Source of the DNA: Spirochaetia bacterium
GTDB taxonomy: Bacteria; Spirochaetota; Spirochaetia; Sphaerochaetales; Sphaerochaetaceae
NCBI GenBank assembly: GCA_009930325.1
Contig: RZYO01000011.1
Span: forward strand, 1 to 41,867
Direction of reading: 5' to 3'
DNA length: 41,867 nt
The position numbers were made by a program, and so were the translations under genes. The notes beneath the pieces were generated by a model. It was given only the letters and a program-made list of their open reading frames with translations. It had not been told where the DNA came from and did no database searches. Positions 23,870 to 33,256 of the stretch are shown in pieces (position 1 is the first letter of the stretch; the number at the start of each line of letters is the position of its first letter).

Positions 23870-25411
23870 ATGAATTCTTTTTTTAAAAAGAAAATAAATC
23901 AAATAAGAGCTACAGCTATCATTATCATTTCAATAATAACATTTATATTAATGTTAATTGTTGATCAATTAAACAATGATTATCAACAAAGATTATTATC
24001 AATTGAAAATGATTTAGTTGAAAATTATGAAGCACAATATGAAACTGTAATTTATTGTTATAGAGAATTATCTCATTTATATTTTGATAAAATTCAAACA
24101 AATAATAGAATTCTTGAAATAATGAATGAAGCCAATTCTGCTACTGAAAAACAAAGAAATGAGTTAAGAAATGAATTAATTGAACTATCAAATTATGATT
24201 ACCAAAAATCAGTTGAAGATAGCTTTAGACAATATCATTATGTTTTAAAAGATAATACAAGTTTTTTAAGAATGCATAGAAAAGAAAAGTTTGGTGATGA
24301 TTTATCCTCTTTTAGATATACCGTAAGTTATGTTAATGATAATCATGAATATATTGAAGGCTTTGAAGAAGGAAGAATTTTTAATGGTTATAGATTTGAA
24401 TATCCGCTCTTTTATAACAATGAATATGTTGGTTGTGTAGAAATTAGTTTATCCTATTCAGCTATTTCAAAATTGATGGAAGATCTCTATGATACTAATT
24501 GTAGTTTTATAATTAATAAATCTGTTGTAGAGAGTAAAGTCTTAGAAGATGAAATTGCTATTAATTATTCTCCAGTATCCTTTTCTAATGATTATTATAT
24601 TGATAATGATACAAAAGATAGTATCGATTATAATCTTCAAGAAATCTTAATTAATCAAAGTGATGTTACTTCTTTACTCTTGGAAAACAAAACTTTTCAT
24701 ACTCACTCTGTTTTGGATGATATTGATTATTGTAATGGTTTTATAAGTATAAAAAATGTTGAAGGCCTTGATGTTGGTTATTTAATTTTTTCTAATAATT
24801 GTACGCATATCTTTTCTTTAGAAAATACATATATTCTTCAATTAGTTTTACTTAGTCTTTTGTGGTTAGTTTGTTTAATACTAGTAATTCTAGTTTCTTT
24901 AAATAGAATACAAATTGAGAGAGTAACAAATCAAGACAAATTAACAAATGCTTATAATAGAAATTTATTATATAAATCAATTAATCAAGAAATAATTAAG
25001 TACAAAAAACAAGGAACTATCTTTTCTATAATTTTATTTGATATCGATGATTTTAAATTAATAAATGATACATATGGCCATATAAAAGGCGATTTAATTT
25101 TAAAAAATATTTCTGAAATAGTAGTTAAAGAGTTATCAATTGATGGCTATTTGTTTAGATATGGTGGTGATGAATTCTTAATAGTTTTACCTAATATAGA
25201 TAAAGAAATTGCATCAAAGATTGCAAATGAAATAAAAAATACTGTTAATAATTATAAATTTGATAATATTGATAAAACTGTCACATTAAGTATGGGAGTT
25301 ATGAACTATAATGGTGAATATGATGTTGAGAGCTTAATATTAAAAGCTGATAGATTATTATATCATGCTAAAAAGTTAGGTAAAAATATTGTTTGTAATA
25401 AAATATTATAG
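23870..25411 (+). CDS. Membrane-bound diguanylate cyclase (GGDEF)
   Basis: This 513-residue protein should make the second messenger cyclic di-GMP. TM1 is at about residues 15-34. An extracytoplasmic sensor of about 285 residues follows, possibly of the dCache type (it includes SFLRMHRKEKFGDDL, a dCache-like ligand loop). TM2 is at about 323-345. The GGDEF domain is at about 355-513 with NRNLLYKSINQEI, LFDIDDFKLINDTYGHIKGD and intact signature GGDEF at 432-436. The inhibitory I-site position reads LSID rather than RxxD, so product feedback there is probably absent. No EAL or HD-GYP domain is fused. The start at 23870 has only a weak upstream AGGT. It is monocistronic; the ligand is unknown. 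Confidence 0.9.
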   Translation: MNSFFKKKINQIRATAIIIISIITFILMLIVDQLNNDYQQRLLSIENDLVENYEAQYETVIYCYRELSHLYFDKIQTNNRILEIMNEANSATEKQRNELRNELIELSNYDYQKSVEDSFRQYHYVLKDNTSFLRMHRKEKFGDDLSSFRYTVSYVNDNHEYIEGFEEGRIFNGYRFEYPLFYNNEYVGCVEISLSYSAISKLMEDLYDTNCSFIINKSVVESKVLEDEIAINYSPVSFSNDYYIDNDTKDSIDYNLQEILINQSDVTSLLLENKTFHTHSVLDDIDYCNGFISIKNVEGLDVGYLIFSNNCTHIFSLENTYILQLVLLSLLWLVCLILVILVSLNRIQIERVTNQDKLTNAYNRNLLYKSINQEIIKYKKQGTIFSIILFDIDDFKLINDTYGHIKGDLILKNISEIVVKELSIDGYLFRYGGDEFLIVLPNIDKEIASKIANEIKNTVNNYKFDNIDKTVTLSMGVMNYNGEYDVESLILKADRLLYHAKKLGKNIVCNKIL

Positions 25412-25598
25412 TTTTATTGGTCTAAAATATTCTATTTATTTTTCTTTGTAAAATATTAATTATTAATCTATCTAGAAAAGATGTTTAAGAAATAGTAAGC
25501 TTTATATAAATAAAGTTTGTTCTATTAGTTTAAACAAATACAACAAATTATTAAAATTTAAAATTATATTTTTTATTATATAAAGGTTGGAGGCATTA

Positions 25599-26117
25599 AT
25601 GGATTTTTTTGAAGTTATAAATAATCGTTATTCATACCGAGGTACTTTCACAGATGAAAAATTGAGTGATGAAGAAATATCCTTAATTTTGAAATCTGCA
25701 ATTGCAGCTCCTTCTGGGATGAATATTAAAACAACCTCATATATCGCTATAACAGATGAGGATATTATAAATAAATTAGGCAAGATAATTAAAGGGAATG
25801 GAACAAAAACTGCTCCTTTTGTATTAGTGTTATTAACAGAAGATAAAAGTGGTATATCTTCAATGAATTTTGAAATTGAAAATTATAGTGCTGCTTGCCA
25901 AAATATATTATTGAGTGTAACAGCTTTAGGCTGTGCAACAGTATGGACTGATGGGATATTAAGAGCAAAAGAAATAAATGATGCTGTTAGATTCTTATTA
26001 AATATTCCACAAAATAAAACAATTAGAGCTGTTTTACCAATAGGTAAACCTACAAAAGATGGAGAACCTAAAGAAAAAAAGCCTATTGAAGAATTAGTTG
26101 TATTTAATACATATTAA
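25599..26117 (+). CDS. Nitroreductase-family flavoprotein
   Basis: This 172-residue FMN-binding oxidoreductase has the family N-terminus FEVINNRYSYRGTF (the R-x-S-x-R site for FMN phosphate), then AIAAPSGMNIKTTSYIAI, a mid-region APFVLVLLTE and the dimer-forming LLSVTALGCATVWTDG. The C-terminus VLPIGKPTKDGEPKEKKPIEE is typical. The ATG at 25599 is used because an upstream in-frame TTG (25587) lies within the TTGGAGG ribosome site. Substrate unknown. It is a single gene closed by a strong terminator. Confidence 0.88.
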   Translation: MDFFEVINNRYSYRGTFTDEKLSDEEISLILKSAIAAPSGMNIKTTSYIAITDEDIINKLGKIIKGNGTKTAPFVLVLLTEDKSGISSMNFEIENYSAACQNILLSVTALGCATVWTDGILRAKEINDAVRFLLNIPQNKTIRAVLPIGKPTKDGEPKEKKPIEELVVFNTY

Positions 26118-26124
26118 AAATATA

Positions 26125-26167
26125 AAAACTACAAAGTATAGAAATTATAGCTTTGTAGTTTTTTTTA
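26125..26167 (+). terminator. Terminator after the nitroreductase gene
   Basis: AAAACTACAAAG (26125-26136) and CTTTGTAGTTTT pair perfectly across a 14-base loop, followed by a T-run. Confidence 0.88.
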
Positions 26168-26180
26168 AAAAGAAGATTAT

Positions 26181-26675
26181 ATGAAGTTGAAACAAAATAA
26201 AAATTTACCAGTTTTTGGAGTTGGCCCTTTTTATGTAGCTATTATCATAGTAATTACTTTATTTGCTATTATTTTTAATAAAGTAGGTTTCTTTTCTAAT
26301 TTTAGCTTTTCAAAATTTAGGGTAGCTGTAAATATATTAGGGATTTTAATTATAATTTTGGGATTAATAATTTGGATAGGTGCAGTAATTATTTCTAAAA
26401 TAGATAAAAATATTAAAGATAATAATTTAGTAGTAGATGGAATTTATAAATATGTTAGAAATCCAATTTATAGTGCATTTCTATTTGTTTCATCGGGGAT
26501 ACTACTTTTTACCCACAACCTATTATTCTTAATTTTACCAATAATATATTGGATAATATTAACTCAATTAATGATACATACAGAAGAGAAATGGCTATTT
26601 ACTAAATATGGTGATAAATATGAAGATTATTGCAAAAAAACAAATAGATGTATTCCTTTTTTCCCAAGAAAATAA
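26181..26675 (+). CDS. Isoprenylcysteine carboxyl methyltransferase-like membrane protein
   Basis: This 164-residue protein has about four to five hydrophobic segments. The C-terminal half carries the ICMT/PEMT signature: VVDGIYKYVRNPIYSAFLF (the G-x-Y-x-x-x-R-N-P-x-Y/M-Y motif), HTEEKWLFTKYGDKYEDYC and RCIPFFP. Bacterial members are predicted SAM-dependent methyltransferases in the membrane, with acceptors mostly unknown; protein prenylcysteine is not expected in bacteria. The ribosome site is weak. It starts 64 bases after the nitroreductase stop, past a terminator, so it probably has its own promoter. Confidence 0.85.
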   Translation: MKLKQNKNLPVFGVGPFYVAIIIVITLFAIIFNKVGFFSNFSFSKFRVAVNILGILIIILGLIIWIGAVIISKIDKNIKDNNLVVDGIYKYVRNPIYSAFLFVSSGILLFTHNLLFLILPIIYWIILTQLMIHTEEKWLFTKYGDKYEDYCKKTNRCIPFFPRK

Positions 26676-26784
26676 TAAATAAAGTTTATTATCAATTATT
26701 CATCACTAAAAATAAAAATATTTTATATAATTATCTATGTTATAATACTTATAAATAAGCTTTATGAGTTAGGAAGTACATTTT

Positions 26785-27747
26785 ATGAATAAGCATTATA
26801 ACAAAATAACGTTTCAAGGGAATAAAAAGAATATTTCAAATAAATATTTCGAAGGTTGGTATTATAAACAAGTAAGTAAAGATTCAAAATGCACCATAAG
26901 TTTTATTCCAGGTATTAGCTATAATAAAATTGATCCACATTGCTTTATTCAGTGCATAATTTGTAATGAAAAAGAAGAATTAACCTCGTTTTATTTAAAA
27001 TATGATGTATCAAAATTCTCCTATCAAGATAATCCTTTTAGGGTAATAATTGATAATTCTTCATTCTATGAAAACTCTATTGAAATAAATATAAATAATG
27101 AAGAGATTAAAGTTAATGGAAAATTAGAATTTAATAATTTGACTGAATTAAATAAGTCTTTTTTTAATCCCAATATAATGGGATATTTTAGCTATATTCC
27201 AAATATGGAATGTAATCACCATATTATAAGTATGAAGCATGAAATCTCTGGTAGTTTAAATGTAAATAACAAACCTATTAATTTAGATGAAGGTGTTGGG
27301 TATTTAGAAAAAGATTGGGGAAGTTCCTTTCCTAAAGAATATATTTGGCTTCAATGTAATCATTTTGAAAAAGAAGATATTAAGTTAGCTTTTTCTGTTG
27401 CAATTATACCTTTATTAGGAACTACATTTAAAGGTTTCTTTTGTTCTTTATTTATTAAAGATAAAGAATATAGATTTGCTTTTTATAATAATTCTAAACT
27501 GAAAATTATTAATATAGATGAAAAGAGTTTTACTCTAAAATTAATAAAAGGTAGCTATGAGTTAGTAATTAAGGCTCATGTTGAGAATGTAGAAGAATTA
27601 GCTTCACCAAAAGATGGGGTTATGAATAACTCAATTAAAGAAGGACTTTCAGGCAAAGTTTCTATTTCATTAGAAGATTCTAAAACAGGATATAAACTTT
27701 CAGATGAAGGAATTAATGCCGGAATAGAAATAATGATGAAAGTCTAA
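26785..27747 (+). CDS. Tocopherol-cyclase-like protein
   Basis: This 320-residue soluble protein resembles bacterial members of the tocopherol cyclase (VTE1) family. The opening NKYFEGWYYKQVSKD, then ISFIPGISYN, PHCFIQ and the central GVGYLEKDWGSSFPKEYIWL are the family's recognisable blocks. Non-photosynthetic bacteria carry such genes without making tocopherol, and their role is unknown; the fold is lipocalin-like, so binding of a hydrophobic molecule is plausible. It is monocistronic. A phytol/dolichol-kinase-like gene lies about 7 kb away at 34698, but nothing ties the two together in an operon. Confidence 0.8.
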   Translation: MNKHYNKITFQGNKKNISNKYFEGWYYKQVSKDSKCTISFIPGISYNKIDPHCFIQCIICNEKEELTSFYLKYDVSKFSYQDNPFRVIIDNSSFYENSIEININNEEIKVNGKLEFNNLTELNKSFFNPNIMGYFSYIPNMECNHHIISMKHEISGSLNVNNKPINLDEGVGYLEKDWGSSFPKEYIWLQCNHFEKEDIKLAFSVAIIPLLGTTFKGFFCSLFIKDKEYRFAFYNNSKLKIINIDEKSFTLKLIKGSYELVIKAHVENVEELASPKDGVMNNSIKEGLSGKVSISLEDSKTGYKLSDEGINAGIEIMMKV

Positions 27748-27799
27748 TTGTTATATTTAGATATATAAAATAATAAATTAAAAAAAATAAATATTCAAA

Positions 27800-27845
27800 T
27801 TGACATAATAAATAAGTGATGATAATATGATTAAACGATTAATCA
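27800..27845 (+). promoter_or_regulatory. Promoter with LacI-type operator for the third importer operon
   Basis: TTGACA (27800-27805) and TAATAT (27823-27828) are 17 bases apart. Overlapping the last base of the -10 is an 18-base near-palindrome, TGATTAAACGATTAATCA (27828-27845), with one mismatched pair and a central CG, the classic layout of LacI/GalR-family operators. A LacI-family gene is fifth in the operon that this promoter drives, so autorepression is the simplest reading. Confidence 0.85.
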
Positions 27846-27866
27846 TTTACAAAAAAGGAGTAAATT

Positions 27867-29156
27867 ATGAAAAAAAGATTAACTATAATGTTTTTTTTAG
27901 TTTGTTTTATTAGTTCAGCTATATTTGCAAATGGAAATGCTGAAACTAAAAAATCAAATTCGGATACAACTAATAAAGTTGTTTCAATGAAGATTTCTAC
28001 TTGGACAAGTAATAAAGATCAAATTGCTTTATTAAATTCCTTTGTTCAAGAATTTGCACAAAAGAAAGGTATTGAGATTGAATGCGAGTTTGAAACAATT
28101 ACTTTTGCAGAATACACAACAAAATTATCAATGGAGTTGCAAGGAAATGAAGCTCCAGATGCTTTCTGGATGCTTGAAACTACAGCTCCTACATTTGTTT
28201 CATCAAATTTATTAGCAGATTTATCCTCTGCATTAAAAGAATATGATTTTGATGACTTTTCACAATCTGCAATGTCATTATGGGAAAAAGACGGTAAAGT
28301 CTATGGTATTCCTTTTTCAACTTCACCATTTTTTATAATTTATAATGAAGATTTATTTAAAGAAGCTGGAGTAACTTCTCCTTTAAAAATGAAGGAAGAG
28401 GGACAATGGACTTGGGAAAACTTTAGAAAAATTAGCAAGCAGATTACTGACAATACAGGTGTTTATGCATATCAAACTCCTGATGGGGGTGGTTATGATG
28501 CAAGAATTCTCCATACTTTAGTTCCAATAATTAGATCCTATGGCGCAGATGCTTGGACAGATGATAATCAAGTTTTAATCAATTCAAAAGAAAGCATTGA
28601 AGCTGTAACCTTGTTTCATAATATGATTTTTGAAGATGGCTCTGTTGTTCCTCCTGGAAATCAAAGTGATTTTTTTGCAGGAAATGCTGCAATGACAATG
28701 GCTCAAATTTCTAGATTATCAAAACTAGAAGGAGCGAGTTTTAATTGGAATATTATTTCTATTCCTAAAGGACCAAAAGGTGAAATTCCTGTTATTGGAC
28801 AAGCAGCTATTTGTGCAAATGCAAAGAGTAAAAATGGAGATTTGGCAACAGAGTTAGTTGCATATATGACAAGCAAATCTTGTGTTGAAAGGATTGCCGG
28901 TATATGGCCTCCAATTAGAGAATCTGTATTAAATTCAGACACTTTCTTAAATAGTAATAAAGCCGTTAGTGCAGAACAAATGAAAGATACAGTTGCAACC
29001 TCAATTATTAATGGGAAAGTATTACCTTCGCATAAGTTATATCCACAAATCGAAGTCGAATCAAAAATGGTTTGGGATAAACTTTGGAATAAAGATGCTG
29101 ATGTAGCTTCAGTTTTAAATGAAGTCGCAACTGTATATAAAAAATACATAAAATAA
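27867..29156 (+). CDS. ABC sugar importer, substrate-binding protein (third system)
   Basis: This 429-residue family-1 solute-binding protein has a signal peptide at about residues 1-21, with ANGNAE after IF and no lipobox cysteine at the cleavage point. A low-complexity linker (TKKSNSDTTNK) precedes the folded part. Body motifs include MKISTWTSNKDQIALLNSFV, MELQGNEAPDAFWMLE, FIIYNEDLFKEAGVTSPLKM and DFFAGNAAMTMAQISRL. It is the first gene of an operon with two permeases, a FAD oxidoreductase, LacI and an AGE-type epimerase. It starts after AAAAGGAG and is under the LacI-type operator. The ligand could be an amino sugar or a mannose-containing glycoside (inference). Confidence 0.92.
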   Translation: MKKRLTIMFFLVCFISSAIFANGNAETKKSNSDTTNKVVSMKISTWTSNKDQIALLNSFVQEFAQKKGIEIECEFETITFAEYTTKLSMELQGNEAPDAFWMLETTAPTFVSSNLLADLSSALKEYDFDDFSQSAMSLWEKDGKVYGIPFSTSPFFIIYNEDLFKEAGVTSPLKMKEEGQWTWENFRKISKQITDNTGVYAYQTPDGGGYDARILHTLVPIIRSYGADAWTDDNQVLINSKESIEAVTLFHNMIFEDGSVVPPGNQSDFFAGNAAMTMAQISRLSKLEGASFNWNIISIPKGPKGEIPVIGQAAICANAKSKNGDLATELVAYMTSKSCVERIAGIWPPIRESVLNSDTFLNSNKAVSAEQMKDTVATSIINGKVLPSHKLYPQIEVESKMVWDKLWNKDADVASVLNEVATVYKKYIK

Positions 29157-29194
29157 TCAAAAAAATCTAGGGCATTTATTTAGGGAGTGAAACG

Positions 29195-30085
29195 TTGAAA
29201 AAAAGAAAACAAGAGAAACAAAATTTGATTGGATATCTTTTTATAGCACCACAAATGTTAGGGTTTTTATTCTTTGTAATGATGCCCTTGATATCAATTT
29301 TTATATTCTCATTTCAAGATAAAAATTTGTTGTTTGGAACTTCAATTTTTTCTGGATTTGATAATTATAAAATTTTAATTCAAGATTCAGTTTTTAATAA
29401 GACTTTGATAAATACATTTATATTTTCTTTTGGAGTTGTTCCAATTAATTTAATTTTATCTTTATTGATAGCTTTATATCTTGGCAAAAAAAGATTGGAA
29501 ACATTTTATTTAAAGACAATCGTTTTTTTGCCAGTAGTAACTAGTGGGGTAGCTTGGGCGATTGTATTTAAATATATCTTACAAGGTGGAACAGATGGTC
29601 CTTTAAATTACTTTTTATCCATGATAGGGGTCCAAGGTCCTAATTGGTTGCATGATGTTAGATGGGCAATGTTTAGTGTAATTATTACAAGAGTACTAAA
29701 AAATCTTGGAATGAATGTACTAATATTTTTAGGAGCAGTATTAAATTTACCAAATGATGTAATTGAAGCAGCAAAAATTGATGGTTGTAAGAAAATTTTA
29801 ATGTTTTTTAAAATAAAATTACCTTTATTAATGCCTTCAGTTCTTATGGTAATGATTGTTACGGTTACTGGGTCAATGAGGGTTTTTGATACTATCAAGT
29901 TGATGACGGATGGAGGGCCTGAAGGTTCTACAATGGTTATTGTTTATTACATTTATCATCAAGCTTTTAAAATGTTTAACACGGGTTATGCAAGTGCAAT
30001 TTCTGTAGTCCTGTTTTTAATAATTTTAATATTAACTTTATTACAATGGAAATTAAGAAGGAGAGTATCACACTATGAAAATTAA
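29195..30085 (+). CDS. ABC sugar importer permease (MalF/UgpA-type, third system)
   Basis: This 296-residue inner-membrane permease has six predicted transmembrane segments. The EAA loop is DVIEAAKIDGCKKILMF, followed by FKIKLPLLMPS, and the MalF-like LMTDGGPEGSTMVIVYY is present. The start is TTG at 29195, after GGGAG (29184-29188); the nearby GTG at 29187 is out of frame and soon meets a stop. No hairpin separates it from the binding-protein gene, unlike the other two importer operons here. The end overlaps the next permease by 11 bases. Confidence 0.92.
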   Translation: MKKRKQEKQNLIGYLFIAPQMLGFLFFVMMPLISIFIFSFQDKNLLFGTSIFSGFDNYKILIQDSVFNKTLINTFIFSFGVVPINLILSLLIALYLGKKRLETFYLKTIVFLPVVTSGVAWAIVFKYILQGGTDGPLNYFLSMIGVQGPNWLHDVRWAMFSVIITRVLKNLGMNVLIFLGAVLNLPNDVIEAAKIDGCKKILMFFKIKLPLLMPSVLMVMIVTVTGSMRVFDTIKLMTDGGPEGSTMVIVYYIYHQAFKMFNTGYASAISVVLFLIILILTLLQWKLRRRVSHYEN

Positions 30086-30908
30086 TAAATCTATTTCAGT
30101 ATTTTTTAGATTAATGGTTGTTGTGCTTTTAACACTTTTCTTTGTTTATCCATTTTGGTGGATGATTGTTAACTCTTTAAATAATCCGTCTGATATATTT
30201 GGTAAACCATCCTTTTTCCCGAAGGCCTGGAGATTTGTTAATTATGTTGATATTTTTAAAGTTCAACCGTTTGGGAAGCATTTTTTGAACACTATAATTG
30301 TTGCAGGTTTTGGAACAATTGGAAATATTCTTTTATCTTCATTAAGTGGATATGCTTTTGCTAGATTGAATTTTAAAGGTAGAAATTTTTTCTTTATTTT
30401 ATTATTGATGGCACTAATGATGCCAATAGAGGTAATTATTATTCCTTTATATACTCAAATGTCTACCATGCATTTAACAGATAGTTTCTTCCCTTTGATA
30501 TTGATACCAATTTTTTGTTCTCAAGGAGCTTTTTCTGCTTTTATGTTTAGACAGCATTACATAACTGTTCCAAAAGAATTAGAAGAGGCTGCAACATTAG
30601 ATGGATTATCAACAATAAAAATATTTATGAAAATTATGATGCCAATTTCAATACCAATTGTTGCATCAGCAGGTATTCTAGCTTTCTTATCAGTTTGGAA
30701 TATGTATTTAGAACCTTTAGTATTTATAAGTAGTCTTGATAAATTTACTTTACCTTTATCGTTAGCAAATTTTAATGACAGTTATGGATTGCCTCAATGG
30801 CATTTGCAGTTAGCTGCTACTACTTTATCTGTTGTTCCAATAATGTTGATATATTTATCATTCCAAGAAAAAATAACGAATGCAATGGTAAATTCTGGCT
30901 TAAAATAG
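30075..30908 (+). CDS. ABC sugar importer permease (MalG/UgpE-type, third system)
   Basis: This is a 277-residue permease with six predicted transmembrane segments. The EAA loop is ELEEAATLDGLSTIKIF, followed by MKIMMPISIP, and the C-terminus ends EKITNAMVNSGLK. It overlaps the preceding permease and is followed after 8 bases by the FAD oxidoreductase gene, so the operon is tightly packed. No ATPase gene follows. Confidence 0.92.
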   Translation: MKINKSISVFFRLMVVVLLTLFFVYPFWWMIVNSLNNPSDIFGKPSFFPKAWRFVNYVDIFKVQPFGKHFLNTIIVAGFGTIGNILLSSLSGYAFARLNFKGRNFFFILLLMALMMPIEVIIIPLYTQMSTMHLTDSFFPLILIPIFCSQGAFSAFMFRQHYITVPKELEEAATLDGLSTIKIFMKIMMPISIPIVASAGILAFLSVWNMYLEPLVFISSLDKFTLPLSLANFNDSYGLPQWHLQLAATTLSVVPIMLIYLSFQEKITNAMVNSGLK

Positions 30909-30916
30909 GAGTTATT

Positions 30917-32260
30917 ATGAAATATGATGTTGTCATTGTTGGTGGTGGAATCTCTGGATCCATTGCGGCAATAGCCTGTGCGAGAATGAATGTAAAAACA
31001 TTACTAATTGAAGAAAAAGGTTGCTTAGGAGGAGCTTTAACAAGCTCTGGAACTGGACCTATGATGACTTTTCATGCAGGAGAAGAACAAGTTATAAAAG
31101 GAATTACAGATGAAGTAATTCAGAATTTAGTAAAAAAAGGATTGTCTGTTGGCCATATAGTAGATTCAACAGGTTATACATATACAGTAACCCCTTTTGA
31201 TAGTGAAGGGTTAAAATTCGAACTAGAATCAATGGTTTGTGATGCTGGTTGTGATATATTATATCACAGTGTTGTTAATGAAGTTACCTCAGAAAATTCC
31301 TTAATTACTAAAATTAATGTTCTTTCTTGTGCCTCCCATTTTGATGTATTTGCAAAAGTATTTATTGATGCTAGTGGTGATGGAGATTTGTTGTATCAAA
31401 GTAATATTCCTTTTAAACAAGGAAGGGATAGTGATGGAAAAGATCAACCAATGTCTATGAATATGAAATTATCAAATGTAGATATAGATAAAATTAGGGA
31501 TATAATGGATAAGGATGTAACCCTTTTCCCTTTTTTGAAAAGTAAAGCAGGTCTCGAAAAGAAGGCAAGTAGATTGTCCTGCTCAGGGTTTCAAGAAATA
31601 ATGAGAGAAGGAATTAATAAAAAGGAAATTACTTTTGATAGAGATATTGTTTTATTTTTTGAAACAAACACAAAAAATGAAGTAATTGTAAATATGAGTA
31701 GAGTCAATAATTTAAACCCTGTTAATCCAAGAGATATCTCAATGGCAGAAATTGAAGGAAGAAAACAAGTATGGCAATTGTTCTCCTATTTAAAGAAAGC
31801 AGTTCCTGGCTTTAAAAATTCAAAATTAATATCAACTGGACCAAATATTGGCATTAGAAGTTCTAGAAGGTTAATTGGAAAATATACACTAACTGTAGAA
31901 GATATAATTAAGGGTACTAAATTTAAGGATGGAATCTCAGCTTGTGGATATCCAATCGATATTCATTCAAGTGATGGAAGTGCCACTGATAGTACTTTTT
32001 TAAAATATGGTGTTTGGTATACTATTCCATATAGATGTTTAATTAATGAGAAAATAAATAATATTATCTCTACAGGTCGCATTATTTCTTCAACATTTGA
32101 AGCTCAAGCTTCTTTGCGCGTATCTCCAAGTTGTGGAGCTTTAGGGCATGCAAGTGGAGTGAGTGCTGCACTTTGTGTTAAAAATAATATACTTCCATCT
32201 GATATTGATGTAGACTTAATTAGAAATGAATTAAAAAAACAAGGAGCTTTTTTAGATTGA
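30917..32260 (+). CDS. FAD-dependent oxidoreductase (FAD_oxidored type)
   Basis: This 447-residue flavoprotein has the Rossmann dinucleotide motif at its very start: DVVIVGGGISGSIAAIACAR (GxGxxG at residues 9-14), followed by an acidic strand end LLIEEKGCLGGALTSSGTG. Later FAD-contact segments are FIDASGDGDLLYQ and ISTGRIISSTFEAQASLRVS. This matches the FAD_oxidored group often found beside carbohydrate-use genes in gut and marine bacteria, whose substrates are largely undefined. The start at 30917 is set by AGGAG five bases upstream; a longer open frame overlaps the permease and is not protein-like. Its TGA overlaps the TTG start of the LacI gene by four bases. A sugar or polyol oxidation role is inference. 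Confidence 0.85.
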   Translation: MKYDVVIVGGGISGSIAAIACARMNVKTLLIEEKGCLGGALTSSGTGPMMTFHAGEEQVIKGITDEVIQNLVKKGLSVGHIVDSTGYTYTVTPFDSEGLKFELESMVCDAGCDILYHSVVNEVTSENSLITKINVLSCASHFDVFAKVFIDASGDGDLLYQSNIPFKQGRDSDGKDQPMSMNMKLSNVDIDKIRDIMDKDVTLFPFLKSKAGLEKKASRLSCSGFQEIMREGINKKEITFDRDIVLFFETNTKNEVIVNMSRVNNLNPVNPRDISMAEIEGRKQVWQLFSYLKKAVPGFKNSKLISTGPNIGIRSSRRLIGKYTLTVEDIIKGTKFKDGISACGYPIDIHSSDGSATDSTFLKYGVWYTIPYRCLINEKINNIISTGRIISSTFEAQASLRVSPSCGALGHASGVSAALCVKNNILPSDIDVDLIRNELKKQGAFLD

Positions 32261-33246
32261 AAATAAATAAAAGAGTTACAATTCAAGATATAGCAAATGA
32301 AATCAATGTTTCGTATGCAACTGTTTCTAAGGTTTTAAGTGGAAAAGTTGGTGGAAATATAAGGGTTAGTGAAAAAACAAAAAATAAAATATTAGAAGCT
32401 TCAGAAAGATTAGGATATGTTCCTAATCACATGGCCCGTAATTTAAAAAATAGTAATTTATCATTAATTTCAGTTTTTACATATGAAAATATGGAAAATG
32501 AAGAGATTCAAAAAGAATTTTTTGATTTCTATATTGGGGTATATATACAAGGTGAAAAATTAGGTTTAGATGTTTTATTTTTAAATACAAGAAAGAATAT
32601 TGCTTCTTCTTCAAGAGTAACTTTATCCTCTGGTGCTATAATGATTGGTATTGAAAGAGATGATAGCGATATAAAAGCTCTTGCAAAAAGAAATTTTCCT
32701 CTTGTATTTGTTGGTAGAAGAGAAATTGAAGGTATTCAAACAAGTTGGGTTGGTTTTAATTATGAAATTGTTATCTCAGAAATTTTTGAGTCTTTAATGA
32801 GAAAAAATATAAAGAAAATTTTATTTATAAAATCTTCAAGTCAAACTGAGCCATATGATGATAAAAGAAGGTTTGTTGAGTATTTTTCAAACCTTTATAA
32901 CATTGAAGTGGATAGTATCATAATTGATAGAGATTCAACATTGAGTGAAATACAAATAAATAAAATGTTAGATAATGATTTTTATTTATTAGATAGAATA
33001 TGGCAATCTATCATTATTGATTCTTTTTTTAAAGATAATTCATTAATCCTAGGAAAGGATAAATATGGAATAATAATGGAAGATGATTGGTTAAATTGTG
33101 GAAAGTGGACTTGTTGGAATAATCAAAGAAAAGAATTAGGGGCTTTAGCTACAGAACATTTATTTTGTATTTTAAATAAAAAAGACTTGCCCAATAAGAA
33201 ACTAGTCCCATTAAAATTAATTTATAAAGAAAGTTTTAATATATAA
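32257..33246 (+). CDS. LacI-family transcriptional regulator
   Basis: This 329-residue repressor has the LacI helix-turn-helix at about residues 5-28 (VTIQDIANEINVSYATVSKV), hinge helix region RLGYVPNHMARNL, and a periplasmic-binding-protein-like effector domain afterwards. The effector domain is somewhat divergent, with few of the usual conserved blocks. The start is TTG at 32257, 11 bases past AAGGAG and overlapping the oxidoreductase stop. A LacI-type operator with a central CG lies at the operon promoter (27828-27845), so the protein probably represses its own operon until the imported sugar or its derivative appears. Confidence 0.9.
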   Translation: MKINKRVTIQDIANEINVSYATVSKVLSGKVGGNIRVSEKTKNKILEASERLGYVPNHMARNLKNSNLSLISVFTYENMENEEIQKEFFDFYIGVYIQGEKLGLDVLFLNTRKNIASSSRVTLSSGAIMIGIERDDSDIKALAKRNFPLVFVGRREIEGIQTSWVGFNYEIVISEIFESLMRKNIKKILFIKSSSQTEPYDDKRRFVEYFSNLYNIEVDSIIIDRDSTLSEIQINKMLDNDFYLLDRIWQSIIIDSFFKDNSLILGKDKYGIIMEDDWLNCGKWTCWNNQRKELGALATEHLFCILNKKDLPNKKLVPLKLIYKESFNI

Positions 33247-33256
33247 GAGATAAGAA

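Noticed and set aside
28703-29149. 148-residue minus-strand frame within the third binding-protein gene
   Set aside because: It lies wholly opposite a well-supported solute-binding protein and has no start signal or family resemblance.
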